Below are positions 1 to 11,710 of a stretch of DNA of 64,000 nucleotides, one piece after another. The position numbers and the translations under genes were made by a program. The DNA is from Ichthyophis bannanicus. Lineage: Eukaryota; Chordata; Amphibia; Gymnophiona; Ichthyophiidae. The stretch spans positions 1,301,499,022 to 1,301,563,021 of the forward strand of contig CM066033.1 of NCBI GenBank assembly GCA_033557465.1, written 5' to 3'. Each line of letters begins with the position of its first letter. Positions within the stretch are counted from its first letter, which is position 1. The notes beneath the pieces are model-generated. The model searched no databases and was not told where the DNA came from. It saw nothing but the letters and a program-made list of their open reading frames with translations.

Positions 1-1212
1 CTCCACCTCGTCCTCTGAGAAGTACAGCTTAGTGCAAAGGAACAAAATTTATCAAGAATGTCTGGGGTCTGAGCGCAATGAAAGTTTTGACTATCCTTGA
101 CTGCCGAAATACTAACAGTTTTGTCTGTATTTCAACATATTAGCCAACAAACAACCTGTCTTATTAGACCCCTCATAGTGGTAGCTCTACTGTGAAAATA
201 TAGCTTGTGAAGCCTGCTCACCCACAATTTTATTACATTCATATCTCTGACGTTGAAGGTGCAAAAGAATATTAGGGTCATTATGCCGATTCAAAGCCTA
301 TTCTTTAATTTTAGACTCTAAATCTTGAAGAGTTTTTGTTTTTGCCTATAAAAGCCAAATGAGTAACTTGTAATTGTGGCTCTAATGGAAGCGTTAAAGG
401 CTTCCCACTAAACCCAACCAGCTGTATCTGAAGAGAGATTAAAATCTAAATATTGTGAACTGGAAGCTCAAATCAATTTCATAAAGTTCTTTTAAGAGAA
501 CTTTATCAAATCTCCATGGAGGCACACTTTTTTGGGTCAAAAGGATAGCTGCATGATCAGAGATAGTTATGGCTTTAATATTAATGTTTAATATTTAGAA
601 GATTTGGCACAAGAAACCTGGACATTTAAAAAAATCAATTCTAGAATATGTAAGGTGCGGGGCTGAGAAAAACATAAAATCTTTATCTTTTGGGTGTTGC
701 AATCGCCAAGGATCTTCAAGGCCAATCATATCTATCATACCATGCACAACCTGCTCAGCTTTCGAAGGACAAGCAAATCAGTGTGATTGGCAGTCAATCA
801 GAGGGTCGAAGACCCACCCAAAATAATTGGTGTAGTTGTATCTGCTCCAAGTTCCTGAGTCAGGGCTTGAAAAAACTGAGGGTTGTCTAAATTTGGCGCA
901 TAGACCGTAACAAAAACAACCTTTTGGCTATCTATACAGCATATCACTTTCGCCCATTGCCCTTCAGAATCACTTTTCTTATCTGTGGGCCAAAATAGCC
1001 ATCCCATTCCTCTTTTCCAGTGCAGATGAACAATCAAACAAAACAAAAGGGGAAGAACCTAATTTAGTGGCTTCAGCCAAACTAAGGTGAGTTTCTTGAA
1101 GATGGATAATCTCAGCCCACATCTTTTGACAATAAGAAAGTACTTTTTTCCTCTTGATGGGATTATTCATTCCCTTAACATTCATCAACAAAACATTTAG
1201 AGTTACAGCCAT
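1..1212 (-). pseudogene. L1 ORF2 endonuclease fragment
   Basis: This is the N-terminal part of an L1 ORF2, which encodes the apurinic-like endonuclease that nicks target DNA for target-primed reverse transcription. The ATG at 1212 opens a frame with MNVKGMNNPIKRKKVLSYCQ and then the IIHLQETHL motif, the signature of the first endonuclease strands including the metal-binding Glu. The frame breaks near 979 and continues in a second frame (798-1046), where VFVTVYAPN is the next conserved block. From about 790 to 1 only scattered pieces (SDHAA near 560) remain. The reverse transcriptase would lie outside the window. It is a decayed copy and cannot be functional. Confidence 0.7.
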
Positions 1213-1999
1213 AACATGCTAAATAAGTAGGCTAACAAGAATATTAAAAATGCCAAAAGAAATATAATGCCCAAAGGACTGAGCATGTACAAAAAGAACC
1301 ATTATCCAAACACAAATGTTAGGTCAAAAATAAACCTGCCAGGACAATATAAACGGTAAATAAGGACAAATGAAGTATCCTTTAATGGAATGATAGTGGA
1401 GCATCAATAAAGCCAGAGCAAGGCAGTGGGAGCAGGTAACAGAACCAAACCAAACTGAGCCATAAGGCTGTATGTGGGAAAATTGGCACCAACCAACAGC
1501 CCAGTGCAGAACAGCTCAACACCAATACATATGACACATCTACAACATCTTCCCAACTCCAGCATACAGTCATAGTGACTATATCCAATTCCCTGCCCCC
1601 AACCCAATCCCACCATAACCTTCATCATACATTCAGTAAGCAAGCAAACGACCACCACCAGCAGTAATAATACATGCCACACTCAATCTGATAGCACACA
1701 CAAAATCAAATCCCCATGTCCTGCAGAGAACACAACCATACAGCACAACATGAAAAAGCTGACAATACAGACAAAATCATACCACACACCATTCCCCAAA
1801 TGACCACAGCACTGCCCATCCACAAGAGTCATTACCAATCAGTAAGCCATAAAAAATGAATGAGAAGACTCACTAGACCAAGAGAAATAGCAAAGAGAAA
1901 TTTCAAACAAGAAAACAAAAAAGTCCTTCAGGACGCCAGTTGCATTTCCATACGATGCCACCACAGTTCTCCAGAAAACCGCAAAGTTGCTCCGGGTCC

Positions 2000-2660
2000 T
2001 CAAATGATCTGGTCTGATTGAGAAATGTTACTCATATACAGGCTGGATAAAATAAGCCATATTGCGCTTTCAATTGCTGCAACGGGATGAAACGCCAGCA
2101 GCTGTTTCCTGCGTGAGATGGTAGATTTATTAAGATCAGGAAAAAATTGAAGTTTATGTCCTTCATATAAAATAGGAGCATGCCTGAAGAATCTGCAGAA
2201 CTTGTTGATATCGCAGCACTTTATAGGCTGTGGGAACTTCACAGATGCAGCTCTATGTGAAGGAGCTCGATTTCAAATGGTCTATCCAAAGTCAACTGGA
2301 GCAATTTAGGAAGAAGAGCTTGAAGGTTTGAATCATATTAGACCCTTCTGAGCTCTCTGGCCAACCAATTATTTGAAGGTTGTTCCTTCTGGTGCAATTA
2401 TTGTAATCCTCTAACTCAATCTGCGCCATATGCTGAGTAGTTCTCTGCGCCTATAGTACCCTGAACTCATGGTTTTCCAGCTGGGCATCAACTGTATTCA
2501 ACTGAATGGTAACCAACTCCAATCCCTCCTTTATCTGTGCAGTTTCGTCATACATATTAGCAAGAAACTCTCCATTTGCGGTGACCAGTTCCTTAACTTA
2601 GCATATTTCTCTTAGCAGCTCCTTTATACTGTCATCAGATTCTTTGCCAGCTGCCATTTT
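2000..2660 (-). pseudogene. L1 ORF1 RNA-binding protein remnant
   Basis: L1 ORF1 proteins are trimeric RNA chaperones with a coiled coil, an RRM and a C-terminal domain. Here the start MAAGKESDDSIKELLREIC is visible at about 2655. A heptad-like stretch follows, then RRNNLQIIGWPE (about 2385-2350), the typical RRM entry. The C-terminal domain signature APILYEGHKLQFFPDLNKST (about 2190-2130) completes the order. Several stops and frameshifts separate these blocks. The domain order supports L1 rather than CR1 or L2. The gene is clearly dead. Confidence 0.7.
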
Positions 2661-2954
2661 CCTTGGGGACAACGATTCAGATTTCGATGACTTAACTCCC
2701 TGTGTTTATGAGTTCGGGAATTCAAGTTTTGCTGGTTTTAATGCAATCATATTACCGTAGAAGGTCATGAGAGATTGGGGAGGCCAAGACTCGGCCCTCC
2801 TATTTTCCACATTTTCATTTACTTCCTGGGAGCATTGCCACTGGAACCCTTTTGTGCAGGTTCATGAAAATGTGGCTCAAATGTACACTTATTCAGCTGT
2901 ATGGGAGAGAGTGCAGGAGTAGCTTAATGGTTTTTTATAATTTCTTATAGTAAT

Positions 2955-5900
2955 ATAGTATATGACAGCAGATAAAGACCAGTATGGTCCATCTAGTCTG
3001 CCCAGCAAGGCAGCAAGAGTAGGTGCACCTGCCACTCCATGCAGGTCACCTCTCCCCATGCCTTTGTTTAGGGGTGTACCCACTGCTCCATGTAGGTCAC
3101 CCCTAATTGTTGAGATATTCTATTGCTATAAAGGGATCCGCTGTGTCTGTCTCATGCCATTTTGAATTCTGTCACTGTTTTTGCCCCCACCACTTCCATC
3201 AGGAGGGCATTCTGAGTATCTATCACCCTTTCAGTGAAAAAGTATTTCCTGACATTGCCTTTCAGTTTACCCTCTTGCAGCTTCATGTTATGCCCTCTAA
3301 TTTTACAGCATCCCTGTCTTTGGAAGAGGTTTGTTTGTTCATTAATACTCTTCAAGTATTTAAAGGTCTGAATCATATCTCCCCTGTCCCTCCTCTCCTC
3401 CAGAGTGCACATATTTAGGTCTTCAAGTCTCTTCTCATAAGTCTTCTGACGCAGGCTCCAAATCATTTTGGTTGCCTTCCTCTGAACTGTTTCCAGTCTT
3501 TTTATATCATTGAGAGATATGGTCTCCAAAACTGAACGCAATATTCCAAGTGAGGCCTCACCTGCGACTTGTACAGTGACATTAGTACCTCTTCCTTTCT
3601 GCTGGTATGCAACTGAGCATCCTTCAGGCTTTTGCCACTGCCTTGTCACACTGTTTTGCCACCTTGAGATCCTCAGAAACAATCATGCCGAGGTCCTTCT
3701 ACTGGTCTGTGCATACCAACCTCTCGCCCCCTTTCGCATACAGTTCCCTTGGATTTCTGCTTCCCAAGTGCATGACACTGCACTTCTTCACATGAAATCT
3801 TAACTGCCAAGCATTAGACCATTTTTCCAGCTTTTATAGCTCTTTCCTCATGGGAGTCCACTCTGTTGCAAATTTTCATGTCATCTGCAAAAAGACATAC
3901 TTTTCCATTCAGTCCTTCAGCAATATCACTTACGAATACATTGAACCATACCAGTCCCAGTTCTGTACCCTAGGCTACACCACTAATTACCTTCCTTTCA
4001 TCCCAGTGAGTTCCGTTTACCATCACCTTCTGTCGTCTGTCAGTCAACAAATTTCTGATCCAGTTCACCACCTTGGGACCCATCCCCAAGCTGTTGAGTT
4101 TTTTGATAAGCCTCCTATGAGGAACAGTATCAAAGGCTTTGCTGAAATTCAGGTAGATCACATCCATCGCATGCCCCTTATCTAGTTCTCTGGTCACCCA
4201 GTCAAAGAACTCAATCAGATTTGTTTGGCAATTTTGTCCTTTGCCTCTCATCATGCAACCTGTTGGTTTCAAGAAAGTCCACTGTTTGTTTATTTATTTA
4301 TTTATTTTGCATTTTTATACCACAGTTTCCTAAAGATCAAATGCGGTTTACAGGTAACAACAAGGAATTGTACAGAGAATACAAATTCGGTTTAAATAGA
4401 ACAATATCAACTATGTACAGTTATAACAATAAAACATAATATTTTAACTATGTACAAAATGCGGTGTGCCTTTTGGTATTAGTGTGGTAAATTTAAATGA
4501 CAGACTAGGTAAATTGGATGGGGTGATTGTGGGAAGGTAGTATATTATGTAATAGTGCCAAAGTGCTGTATAAAAAGGTAGGTTTTAAGTTTATTTCGGA
4601 AGGTGGATAGATCCTTTGTGGCTCTCAGGCTGTCTGGGAGTTTGCTGTTTCAGAAGCGCCTTCATAACGTTTCCGTCCACCGAGGTAAGGCTTACTGGCC
4701 TGTAGTTTGCCTCTTCTTCTCTATTACCACTTTTGTGAAGAGATACCACATCAGCCCTTCTCCAATCCTGTGGAACGTCTCCTGTCTCCAAGAATCTATT
4801 AAAAACATTCTTTAAAGTCCCTGCAAGAACCTCTCTGAGCTCTTTCAGTATCCCAGGATGTATCCCATCCAGTCTCATGGAATTGGCCACTTTACATTTT
4901 GCATGCTGTTGTAACACATCATCCTCTGTGAATGGTGTGGTATCTACTCCATTCCCGTTTGTATTTTTGTCAATCACAGGCGATCCTTCTCCAGGATTTT
5001 CTTTAGTAAAAACAGAGCAGATGTATTTGTTTAGCATTTTTGCTTTTTCAATATCACTTTCCACAAGTCTGTTCCCAACACTTTTGAGCCCTGCAATTTC
5101 ACCTCTGATTTTCCTCCTCTCCCAAATATGCCTGAAGAAAGTTTTGTCATCAGAGTTCACATCTTTAGCCATCTTTTCCTCTGCCTTTGATTTTGCTTTC
5201 CTTATTTCTCTTTTTGTCTCTCTTAGTTTGATCCTGTATTCCTTTCTGTGTTCCTCTGTTTGTGAACTTCTGAATTTTGTGAAAACTGTGTTTTTTGCCT
5301 TTAATTGAGCAGCCACTTCTTTGGAGAACCAAATAGGTTTCCTTTTCCTCTTGTTTTTATTTACTTTCCTTCCATATGTGTATCTGCTGCCCCTTTTATT
5401 GCCTCCTTTAGTTTAGCCCTTTGCAATTCCACTTCCCTTATCCCCTCCCACCCTGCCAACATTTCCTTTAGGCACTTGGCCATTTTACTGAAGTCAGTGT
5501 TTTTGAAGTCTAGGACTTTAAGCTTGCTGTGATTGGACTCCGCCTTGGCTTTTATCTCAAACCACACTGCGTGATGACCGCTGCGGCTCACCTGGGCACC
5601 CACCCGGATATTTGACATACTATCTCCGTTGGTGAGCACTAATTCCAGTATTGAGCTTTCCCTGGTCAGTTCCATCACCATTTGTCAAAGTAATGCATCT
5701 TGGAAGGCATCCACAATTTTTTTTTTTTTTTTACTTCTTTCCAGATTTGCAGAAGGAATACTCCAGTTCACATCAGATATATTAAAGTCACCCAATATGA
5801 TCACTTCTCCCTTCATGGCTATCTTTGCAATATCAATAATCAAGTCTCTATCCATCTCTTCAGTTTGAGTTGGAGGCCTGTAGACTACACCAGTATGGAT

Positions 5901-6350
5901 GACAGTGCCATCTCCTCCTTCCAACACAATCCACAGCGCTGCTTCTTTTCCCCACGTCCCTGCATTTCAGCAGTTTTAATATTGTTTTAGACATATAGAG
6001 CTACTCCTCCCTCTTTTTCTACCCTCTCTATCTCTTCTAAATATATTATAGCCAGCTATGGCTATATCCCATTCATGTGACTCATTAAACCATGTTTCTG
6101 TAATGGCCACAAAGTCCAAGTCCATATCCACCATTAGGGCTTCCAGGTCAGGAACTTTATTGGCTAGGCTTTGAGCATTTGTTGACTGGCTTGCCTGTAT
6201 TTTGCATGGATTTTGTTCTATATGCCTCTTCCCACTTGCTATTGATGTGTGGTTTAAAAGTGTGGCTGTTTCCAATTTTATTTTGCGTTTGCTGGGAGTG
6301 AGGTCCTGAACTTGTCCTTCTCTATCCATCACCCCCTTTCCCTAGTTTAA
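2955..6350 (-). pseudogene. CR1 (type B) ORF2: endonuclease and reverse transcriptase
   Basis: This is a nearly full-length but decayed CR1-clade ORF2 (endonuclease plus reverse transcriptase). Reading the minus strand, the endonuclease starts near 6300 (FVAITETWFNESHEWDIAIAG at about 6110-6050) and includes GVVYRPPTQTEEMD (about 5890) and GDFNISDVNW (about 5790). The RT linker and fingers lie at 5316-4660 (NYRPVSLTSVDGN at about 4700). The palm lies at 4272-3880, with YLNFSKAFDTVPHRR and an intact FADD box near 3885. The thumb and C-terminus run to 3152. A poly-T tract (5719-5732) and several frameshifts interrupt it, and an L2 3' end sits inside the RT at 4288-4660. The 3' UTR down to 2955 contains the CAGATAAAGACC block also seen at 39115, which separates this subfamily from the type A CR1 copies elsewhere in the window. 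Confidence 0.8.
4288..4660 (-). mobile_element. L2 LINE 3' end nested in CR1
   Basis: On the minus strand this block encodes the last residues of an L2 ORF2 (LKTYLFIQHFGTIT then stop, about 4605-4560). A 3' UTR follows, ending in an AAAT tail (plus-strand TTTA repeats at 4288-4306). It separates two parts of the CR1 reverse transcriptase that would otherwise be adjacent: the SLTSVDG block ends at about 4670 and the palm resumes at about 4280. The tail sits at the downstream end, as expected for target-primed insertion. A target duplication could not be fixed. Confidence 0.7.
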
Positions 6351-6690
6351 ATGCCTGTCCACATACTGCCTGAATTTTTCACTAGGATCCTTTTCCCTGT
6401 TACAGAGAGTTGTAGTGCATCAGCACAGTATAGTCTCTTGTTGATCCATCTATTTCCCCATTCGCCTATATATCTAAATCCTTCTTGTTTGCACCAGGTT
6501 TGGAGCCATGTATAAAAGTTATTTATGCGATGTAGCCTTTCTGCCCCCTTACTATGAACAGGTAGAACTTCTGAGAATGCTATAGTGTTAACAATGGGCT
6601 TGAGTTTCTCTCCCAGAGTTTGGAAGTCCCTTTGAACTGCAGAGGCACTGTTTCTAGCCCGACCAAAGGAGCCAGTGCGTGGATTGGCAG
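6347..6690 (-). pseudogene. CR1 ORF1 C-terminal (esterase-like) fragment
   Basis: The minus-strand frame ends in YCADALQLSVTGKRILVKNS, which resembles the end of the SGNH/esterase-like domain of CR1 ORF1 proteins. An upstream RARNSASAVQRDF block corresponds to the stretch after the GTNDLARNS motif seen at 10600-10560. It lies directly upstream of the CR1 type B ORF2 in the expected ORF1-ORF2 order. The rest of ORF1 is missing: at 6661-6690 it is replaced by a different repeat whose first bases recur at 10506-10531. Its role in retrotransposition is inferred from the family. Confidence 0.6.
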
Positions 6691-9060
6691 TCAACAAAAC
6701 TTTATTGTAAAAACCCTGATGCGTTTTGGCCAATGGCCGCCTTCAAGGGGTATGAACCTCATAAAACAAACATAAAAAGAATAAATAATAAAATCACAAA
6801 ATCAATTGCACATAAAAAATCAAACCAGATAAAAACTGATAACAGCTGATGCCTAAAGTCCATAAGAAATAATAAAAAACATGATATGTAATCATAAAAA
6901 CCCTGATGTGAGGACATTCAAGGTGCAGTGAACAACTCTCAATTTATACAGTATTGTAAGGACAGTGTTCAATCAACAGAAACCGCTATAAACATAATTA
7001 ATGGGATGAGGACAGGAGGGAATGAACTTAAAAAAGGTGGTAAATGAAAGTGCTGTACCACGCAATGTTGTTATAGTGTAGTGAAACCATATAAAAGTTC
7101 CTATGTGCCGGAGCTATAGACCAACAGACTCCAGAAGCTAAGGTATGACTTTGTGTGTTGAAGTCACCAAGTACATACTCAACAAGCTGGGTGCTATAAT
7201 CCTGTATACTGTATTAAGGAAACGTGTTACCATTAGTACTGCCATTGTACTTACTAACATTTCGCCGAAAAAAGGAAACAAAACGTAAATTGCCTGAGGA
7301 CCGTTTCAGAGTGCACTGCAGCAACAGTGAAACAGGCAGAGGAACTGAACCTGCTCTTTTAAGAGTTGCGCTGTTTCACACCGAAATAGAGTCAGAATCA
7401 AGCCAGTCGGACCAAGAGAATATATAATAAATGATCCCAAACAAAGGGAAAAGGCAGTAATATGTAATGGACCTAGCGTATGATCACTCAAAACCACTGT
7501 GCAATATGAAGTTAGAACAGTGTCGACAGATTGCTGATGTCCCTGCATTGTCAAAAGTCTGATCAAAGTGCCTGTAGCGGTGCTTACATCCTACTATCTA
7601 ACAGGTGACTGCTGGGTATGAAACAAAATAAGTGAGCCCATGGTCTGAACATAAAACGAAATGTTGGAAAATGTACTCTTCTGTACTGTGTGTATGTGCT
7701 TAAAATCAGAATCAAATCATGAGAGCAAACTAGCAGTAAAGTGAAGGGGCTAGTCAAAGCTGACAGAACTGTGTCAGGAGTAGGAAACCTTTTAAAATTG
7801 CCTATTGTGAAAATGTGCTGTTCTGTGCGGTGTGTATGTGCTTAAAATCAAGATCAAATCATAAAAATGAAATAAAAAGGGCTGGTCAAAGTCGACGAAA
7901 CCAGACCTTTTAGACCTGCCATCCTAGGACAAAGTGAAAACGTCAGCTAAACTTAAGGGGGGGGGGAGCAATGCGTGGAGCCTGGGAACCATCCCATGGC
8001 AAGGAGATAGATGTAATCCCAATCAAGAGTCAGTAGGATCCATGATATTGGCCATAAGAACAAGGATTAACCCATAAAACGTTGTGAATGTTGCACCAAA
8101 GGGATACATAGCCTGACATATAAGGTTGCCAAATATAGTGAAAGGACACTGGACACGGGCTTAGAGTTGTGCAATCAATCCAGTGTAGATATTAACAACC
8201 AGAAGCCCAAGGGGCAAGGGGGACACATAATTGTATAATAAAGCCACAATAATATGTATAAAAGCAAACACAATGCAAAGACCTAAAACACTCCCAAAGG
8301 AATAAAAAGTATCAGCTTGAATGAGAACCAAGGGATAAGACCAACTAAGGTAAGAAAGAATATGAAAAATAAAAATAAAGTGATAAAAATAGGGATGTAG
8401 TTAAAAGTACTAGATATGAAGAAGACAAGGGGAGGGGAAAAGGGAGAAGGAGAAATGGAGGGTAGGAGGGGAAAAGGGGGAAGGGATGAATAAAAACTAT
8501 AAAAGCTATGTTAAAACCAAGAGAATAAATACAATAAATGCAGAATAAAAATAACTCCTGTACCATAATAAACACCCAAGATGGATATGATAAGGGTGGG
8601 GATTAAACTGTCCAAGAAGCCAGACCCAGTGGAATGTATTGAAACCAAATGACAGAAATGATAAGAGGAGTAATTAAAAACAACGATAGGATTGACCAAA
8701 GTGGCCAGAACCGGCAGGACATCTCAGAATCATGGGGGTGACACAGGTGCATGTTCTTTGTAGACATGAAAACCAAAATACTAAAAACCATGACCCCCAA
8801 TCGACCACTCATGAATAAAACATGCAGCATGTTGTCAAATAACTATACTCAAGACAGTGAGATATATATTAACTAATGGAAAAAGGAGCCAGAGGATGGT
8901 GACAGCATACACCCAAAACTTAAAAGCAATTCGTCACCATGACAAGGTGGATAAAAACCGTAGAAAGTGGGATAAAATGAGTAAATTACAAAAAATAATA
9001 ATAAATAACCGATGATTCCCAAACAACAGGGTATATGTGGAATACGTGCTCAAATTGTTA
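6661..9060. repeat. Unassigned AT-rich repeat block
   Basis: No coding region or known domain is visible in these 2.4 kb. The left edge begins with a block (6661-6686) that recurs in reverse at 10506-10531, also next to CR1 ORF1, so it is probably the terminus of a repeat family. A hairpin-bearing motif ending in AAAACGC lies on the minus strand at about 6748-6718. Internal direct repeats occur at 7661-7733 and 7804-7876, and a 50-bp block at about 8855-8900 recurs at about 9268-9315. The segment at 8405-8490 is purine-rich. I do not recognise the family; a Penelope-like or non-autonomous element is possible. Confidence 0.4.
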
Positions 9061-9070
9061 TGCTCTAGAC

Positions 9071-9264
9071 CAGAGGTACTCAAATCCAGTCCTGGAGGGC
9101 CACAAACCAGTCACGTTTTCGGGTTATCCCTAATGAATATGCATGAGATATTTTTGCATGCACTGCCTCCATTGTATTTGAATGTATCTCATGCATATTC
9201 ATTAGGGATATCCCAAAAACCTGACTGGTTTGTGGCCCTCCAGGACTGGATTTGAGTACCCCTA
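9071..9264. mobile_element. Palindromic hAT MITE, 194 bp
   Basis: The two halves are near-perfect inverted repeats. The left arm starts CAGAGGTACTCAAATCCAGT and the right arm is its reverse complement with few changes. The element is flanked by an exact 8-bp duplication, CTCTAGAC (9063-9070 and 9265-9272), which is diagnostic of hAT transposition. There is no coding capacity, so it depended on a transposase in trans. The internal stretch around TGAATATGCATGAGATA recurs at 40270-40400 and inside the large TWA elements. It sits inside a duplicated flank shared by 8855-8900 and 9268-9315. Confidence 0.9.
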
Positions 9265-9321
9265 CTCTAGACAATGAGATGTATGTTTCATCTAATGGAA
9301 AAAAGGAGGACCAGAGGATGA

Positions 9322-10487
9322 TAAGATCATAAGATCATAAGATATGCCATACTGGGTCAGACCAAGGTCCATCAAGCCCAGTATTCTGTTTCCAACAGTG
9401 GCCAATCTAGGTCATATGTACCTAGCAGTTTCCCCAAGAGACACAAGTTCCACAATGCTTGTACTGGGTCAAGCATTGATATCTTCGGTCACTTCTTAAT
9501 AATGGTTTATGGACCTTTCCTCCAGGAACTTGTCCAAACCTTTTTTAAACCCAGCTACACTAACAGCCTTTACTACATCCTCCGGTAACAAATTCCAGAG
9601 TTTGATTACACGTTGAGTGAAAAAATATTTTCTTTTATTAGTCTTAAATAGTTTACCCTGTAGCTTTATTGCATGTCCCCTAGTCTTTCTATATTCTGAT
9701 AACATAAACAATCGATCTACGTTTACCCGTTTCCACTCCGTTCATTAATTTATAGACTTCTATCATATCTCCCCTCAGCCGTCTCTTTTCCAGGTTAAAG
9801 AGCCCTAACCTTTTTAGCCTTTCTTCATAGGAGTATCCTTCCATCCCCTTTACCATTTTGGTGGCTCTTCTCTGAACCTTTTCTAAAATCGCTATATCCT
9901 TTTTAAGATACGGCGACCAGAATTGCACACAATATTCAAGGTGCGGTCTCACCATGGAACGATATAGAGGCATTATAATATCTTTTGTTTTATTTTCCAT
10001 TCCTTTCCTTATCATACCTAGCATTCTATTTGCTCTCTTGGCCACCGCTGCACACTGGGCCGAGGGTTTTAACATGGTATCCACAATGACGCCTAAATCT
10101 TTTTCCTGGGTGGTGGTTCCTAATGTGGAACCTTGCATCGTGTAACCATAGTTTGGGTTGTTCTTCCCTAGGTGCATAACCTTGCACTTGTCCACATTAA
10201 ATTTCAACTGCCATTTTGATGCCCAGTCTTCCAATTTATCAAGATCCTCTTGCAATTTTCCACAATCCTCTTGGGTTTTAACAACTTTAAATAGTTTTGT
10301 GACATCTGCAAATTTGATAACCTCACTCGTTATTCCACTTTCCAGGTCATTTATGAATATGTCAAAAAGCAGCGGACCCAGCACAGATCCCTGGGGTACA
10401 CCACTATTCACCTTTCTCCATTGGGAAAATTGGCCATTTAGCCCTACCCTCTGCTTTCTATCTTTTAACCAGTTCCTGATCCATCTT
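9322..10487 (-). pseudogene. CR1 (type A) ORF2 reverse transcriptase, 3' part
   Basis: This is the C-terminal part of a CR1 reverse transcriptase. Reading down from 10487, the frame gives KDRKQRVGLNGQFSQWRKVN, then GVPQGSVLGPLLF, then KFADVTKLF at about 10320-10290, then the thumb down to 9689. After a frameshift the final block, with TQRVIKLWNLLPEDVV, ends in NHY stop at 9496. The catalytic FADD has become FADV, so one metal-binding Asp is lost. The 3' UTR (9322-9495) contains the conserved block starting CATACTGGGTCAGACC and ends in ATAAGATC repeats. At 10487 it is joined abruptly to CR1 ORF1 sequence, indicating an internal deletion or a chimeric insertion. Confidence 0.85.
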
Positions 10488-11210
10488 GCTCCTGAAACAC
10501 AAAAACAATCCACACACCGACTCCTTTGGTCTGTCTATTGCTCTGCAGATATTGTTTGCTCATTGTTGGACTGTTTCTAGCCAGGTCATTTGTACCCAAG
10601 TGGATGACAATGTCACTTTTGGAATGCTCACCTTCTGCACTGACTGTACCAACAATTTGGTTTGTATTCCTGCTGGCTGAAGAGCCTGGGAAGCTTTTGA
10701 CCATCTTCTCTCCTTTGAGCTGTATTCCCAAGTTGGTGCCTCTGATGATGGAATCTGCAAGGAGTAGTAGTTTTCTGTTTTGTGATTTTTTTTTCTTCAT
10801 ATTTGGTACATTATCAGTAGACTGGGCATTGACTCTCTGATTTAAGGGCATTTCAGTTTCCACGGATTGGACACTTTCATTCTCCAAGGCAGAGAAGGTA
10901 TTATTTAGGGATATCTCTTGATGTATAGGATGTCTTTGCGTTACAGGTCACAAGGTACCAGAGCCCACTGTGATCCATTTGTTCCTGGACTGTTTGATTC
11001 TTTGTGGGAGCGGTGGTGGATTTTGTTCAGTTGTACCCTAGAGGAGGTGCGTTTAATTGCAGCTAATTCTTCCCTTAGTAAAGTCAATTCTTTATGCATA
11101 GCAACTAAGTTGAGGCATATAGGGCAAGCTGTTAGGCTCCAAATGATTCTTCTCAGAATGAAAGCACCACGGTTATTGCATTGAATGCACAACATGCTGA
11201 TTAAGCAGTC
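10488..11210 (-). pseudogene. CR1 ORF1 (zinc finger, coiled coil, esterase-like)
   Basis: This is a CR1 ORF1 remnant on the minus strand. The N-terminus (11195-10941) has Cys pairs (CIQC near the start and CPIC about 26 residues on) followed by HKELTLLREELAAIKR, a leucine-rich coiled-coil entry. After a frameshift, 10887-10540 gives LLLADSIIRGTNLG, then SFPGSSAS, then IVIHLGTNDLARNS. These are blocks I and III of the SGNH hydrolase-like domain typical of CR1 ORF1. The product would be a nucleic-acid-binding partner of ORF2. It ends at 10488 where sequence from another repeat and then CR1 ORF2 3' sequence follow, so the domain is incomplete. Confidence 0.75.
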
Positions 11211-11329
11211 CTAGGAAAAGGAGAAAGGGAGAAAAGGTGGGTGTAACACCTAATTAAAGACAGATGTCAATGTATATGGTAACTATATAGACAATGCAAC
11301 CCAGGGGTGGGTGGGCAGGACCTTAAGTA

Positions 11330-11702
11330 CAATGTTCCCTCTAATTTTCTGTAGGCTGTGTGCGCATAAAATATCAGCTGTGCAGCTTTTGAAGGAAGGT
11401 GAAATTTTTGTGCGCCACATAACGACACTCGGAGTTATATACTTTAAAATTTGACTACACGTCAGGATACAGTATGTACACCATATTGATTTTAATTAAA
11501 TTAAATGAAAAAAGACGATTACTAAATGAAGCAGAAAATTTCTAGTAATTACAATCACAACTTTTAAATTTTAAGACGTCTGTGTTATTTTCTATCAGAA
11601 TCAGAACCGTAATTTTTGTGCACTCTGTTGTAAAGTGTGTGCGCTCACTCGGCGAGGTGTGTGTGTGCGCGCGCACACGTGCACAGCTTAGAGGGAACAG
11701 TG
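11330..11702. mobile_element. hAT non-autonomous element, 373 bp
   Basis: The termini are inverted repeats: CAATGTTCCCTCTAA at the left and TTAGAGGGAACAGTG at the right. The flanks are an exact 8-bp duplication, CTTAAGTA (11322-11329 and 11703-11710). Alternating purine-pyrimidine (GTGTGTGTGCGCGCGCACAC) lies near the right end. There is no transposase frame. It is inserted in sequence just upstream of the CR1 ORF1 start, which may be CR1 5' leader. Confidence 0.9.
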
Positions 11703-11710
11703 CTTAAGTA

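Larger units (their letters stand above)
1..2890 (-). mobile_element. L1-type LINE, 5' half
   Basis: A minus-strand L1-like element occupies the left edge and runs out of the window at base 1. It shows the usual order, with ORF1 upstream (about 2660 down to 2000), a spacer, and the start of ORF2 at 1212. The spacer (about 1213-1990) is AC-rich, has no recognisable domain, and is long for an L1, so it may hide a further insertion. The element contains many frameshifts and stops. The 5' limit near 2890 is approximate and is followed directly by the 3' end of a CR1 element. Confidence 0.75.
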
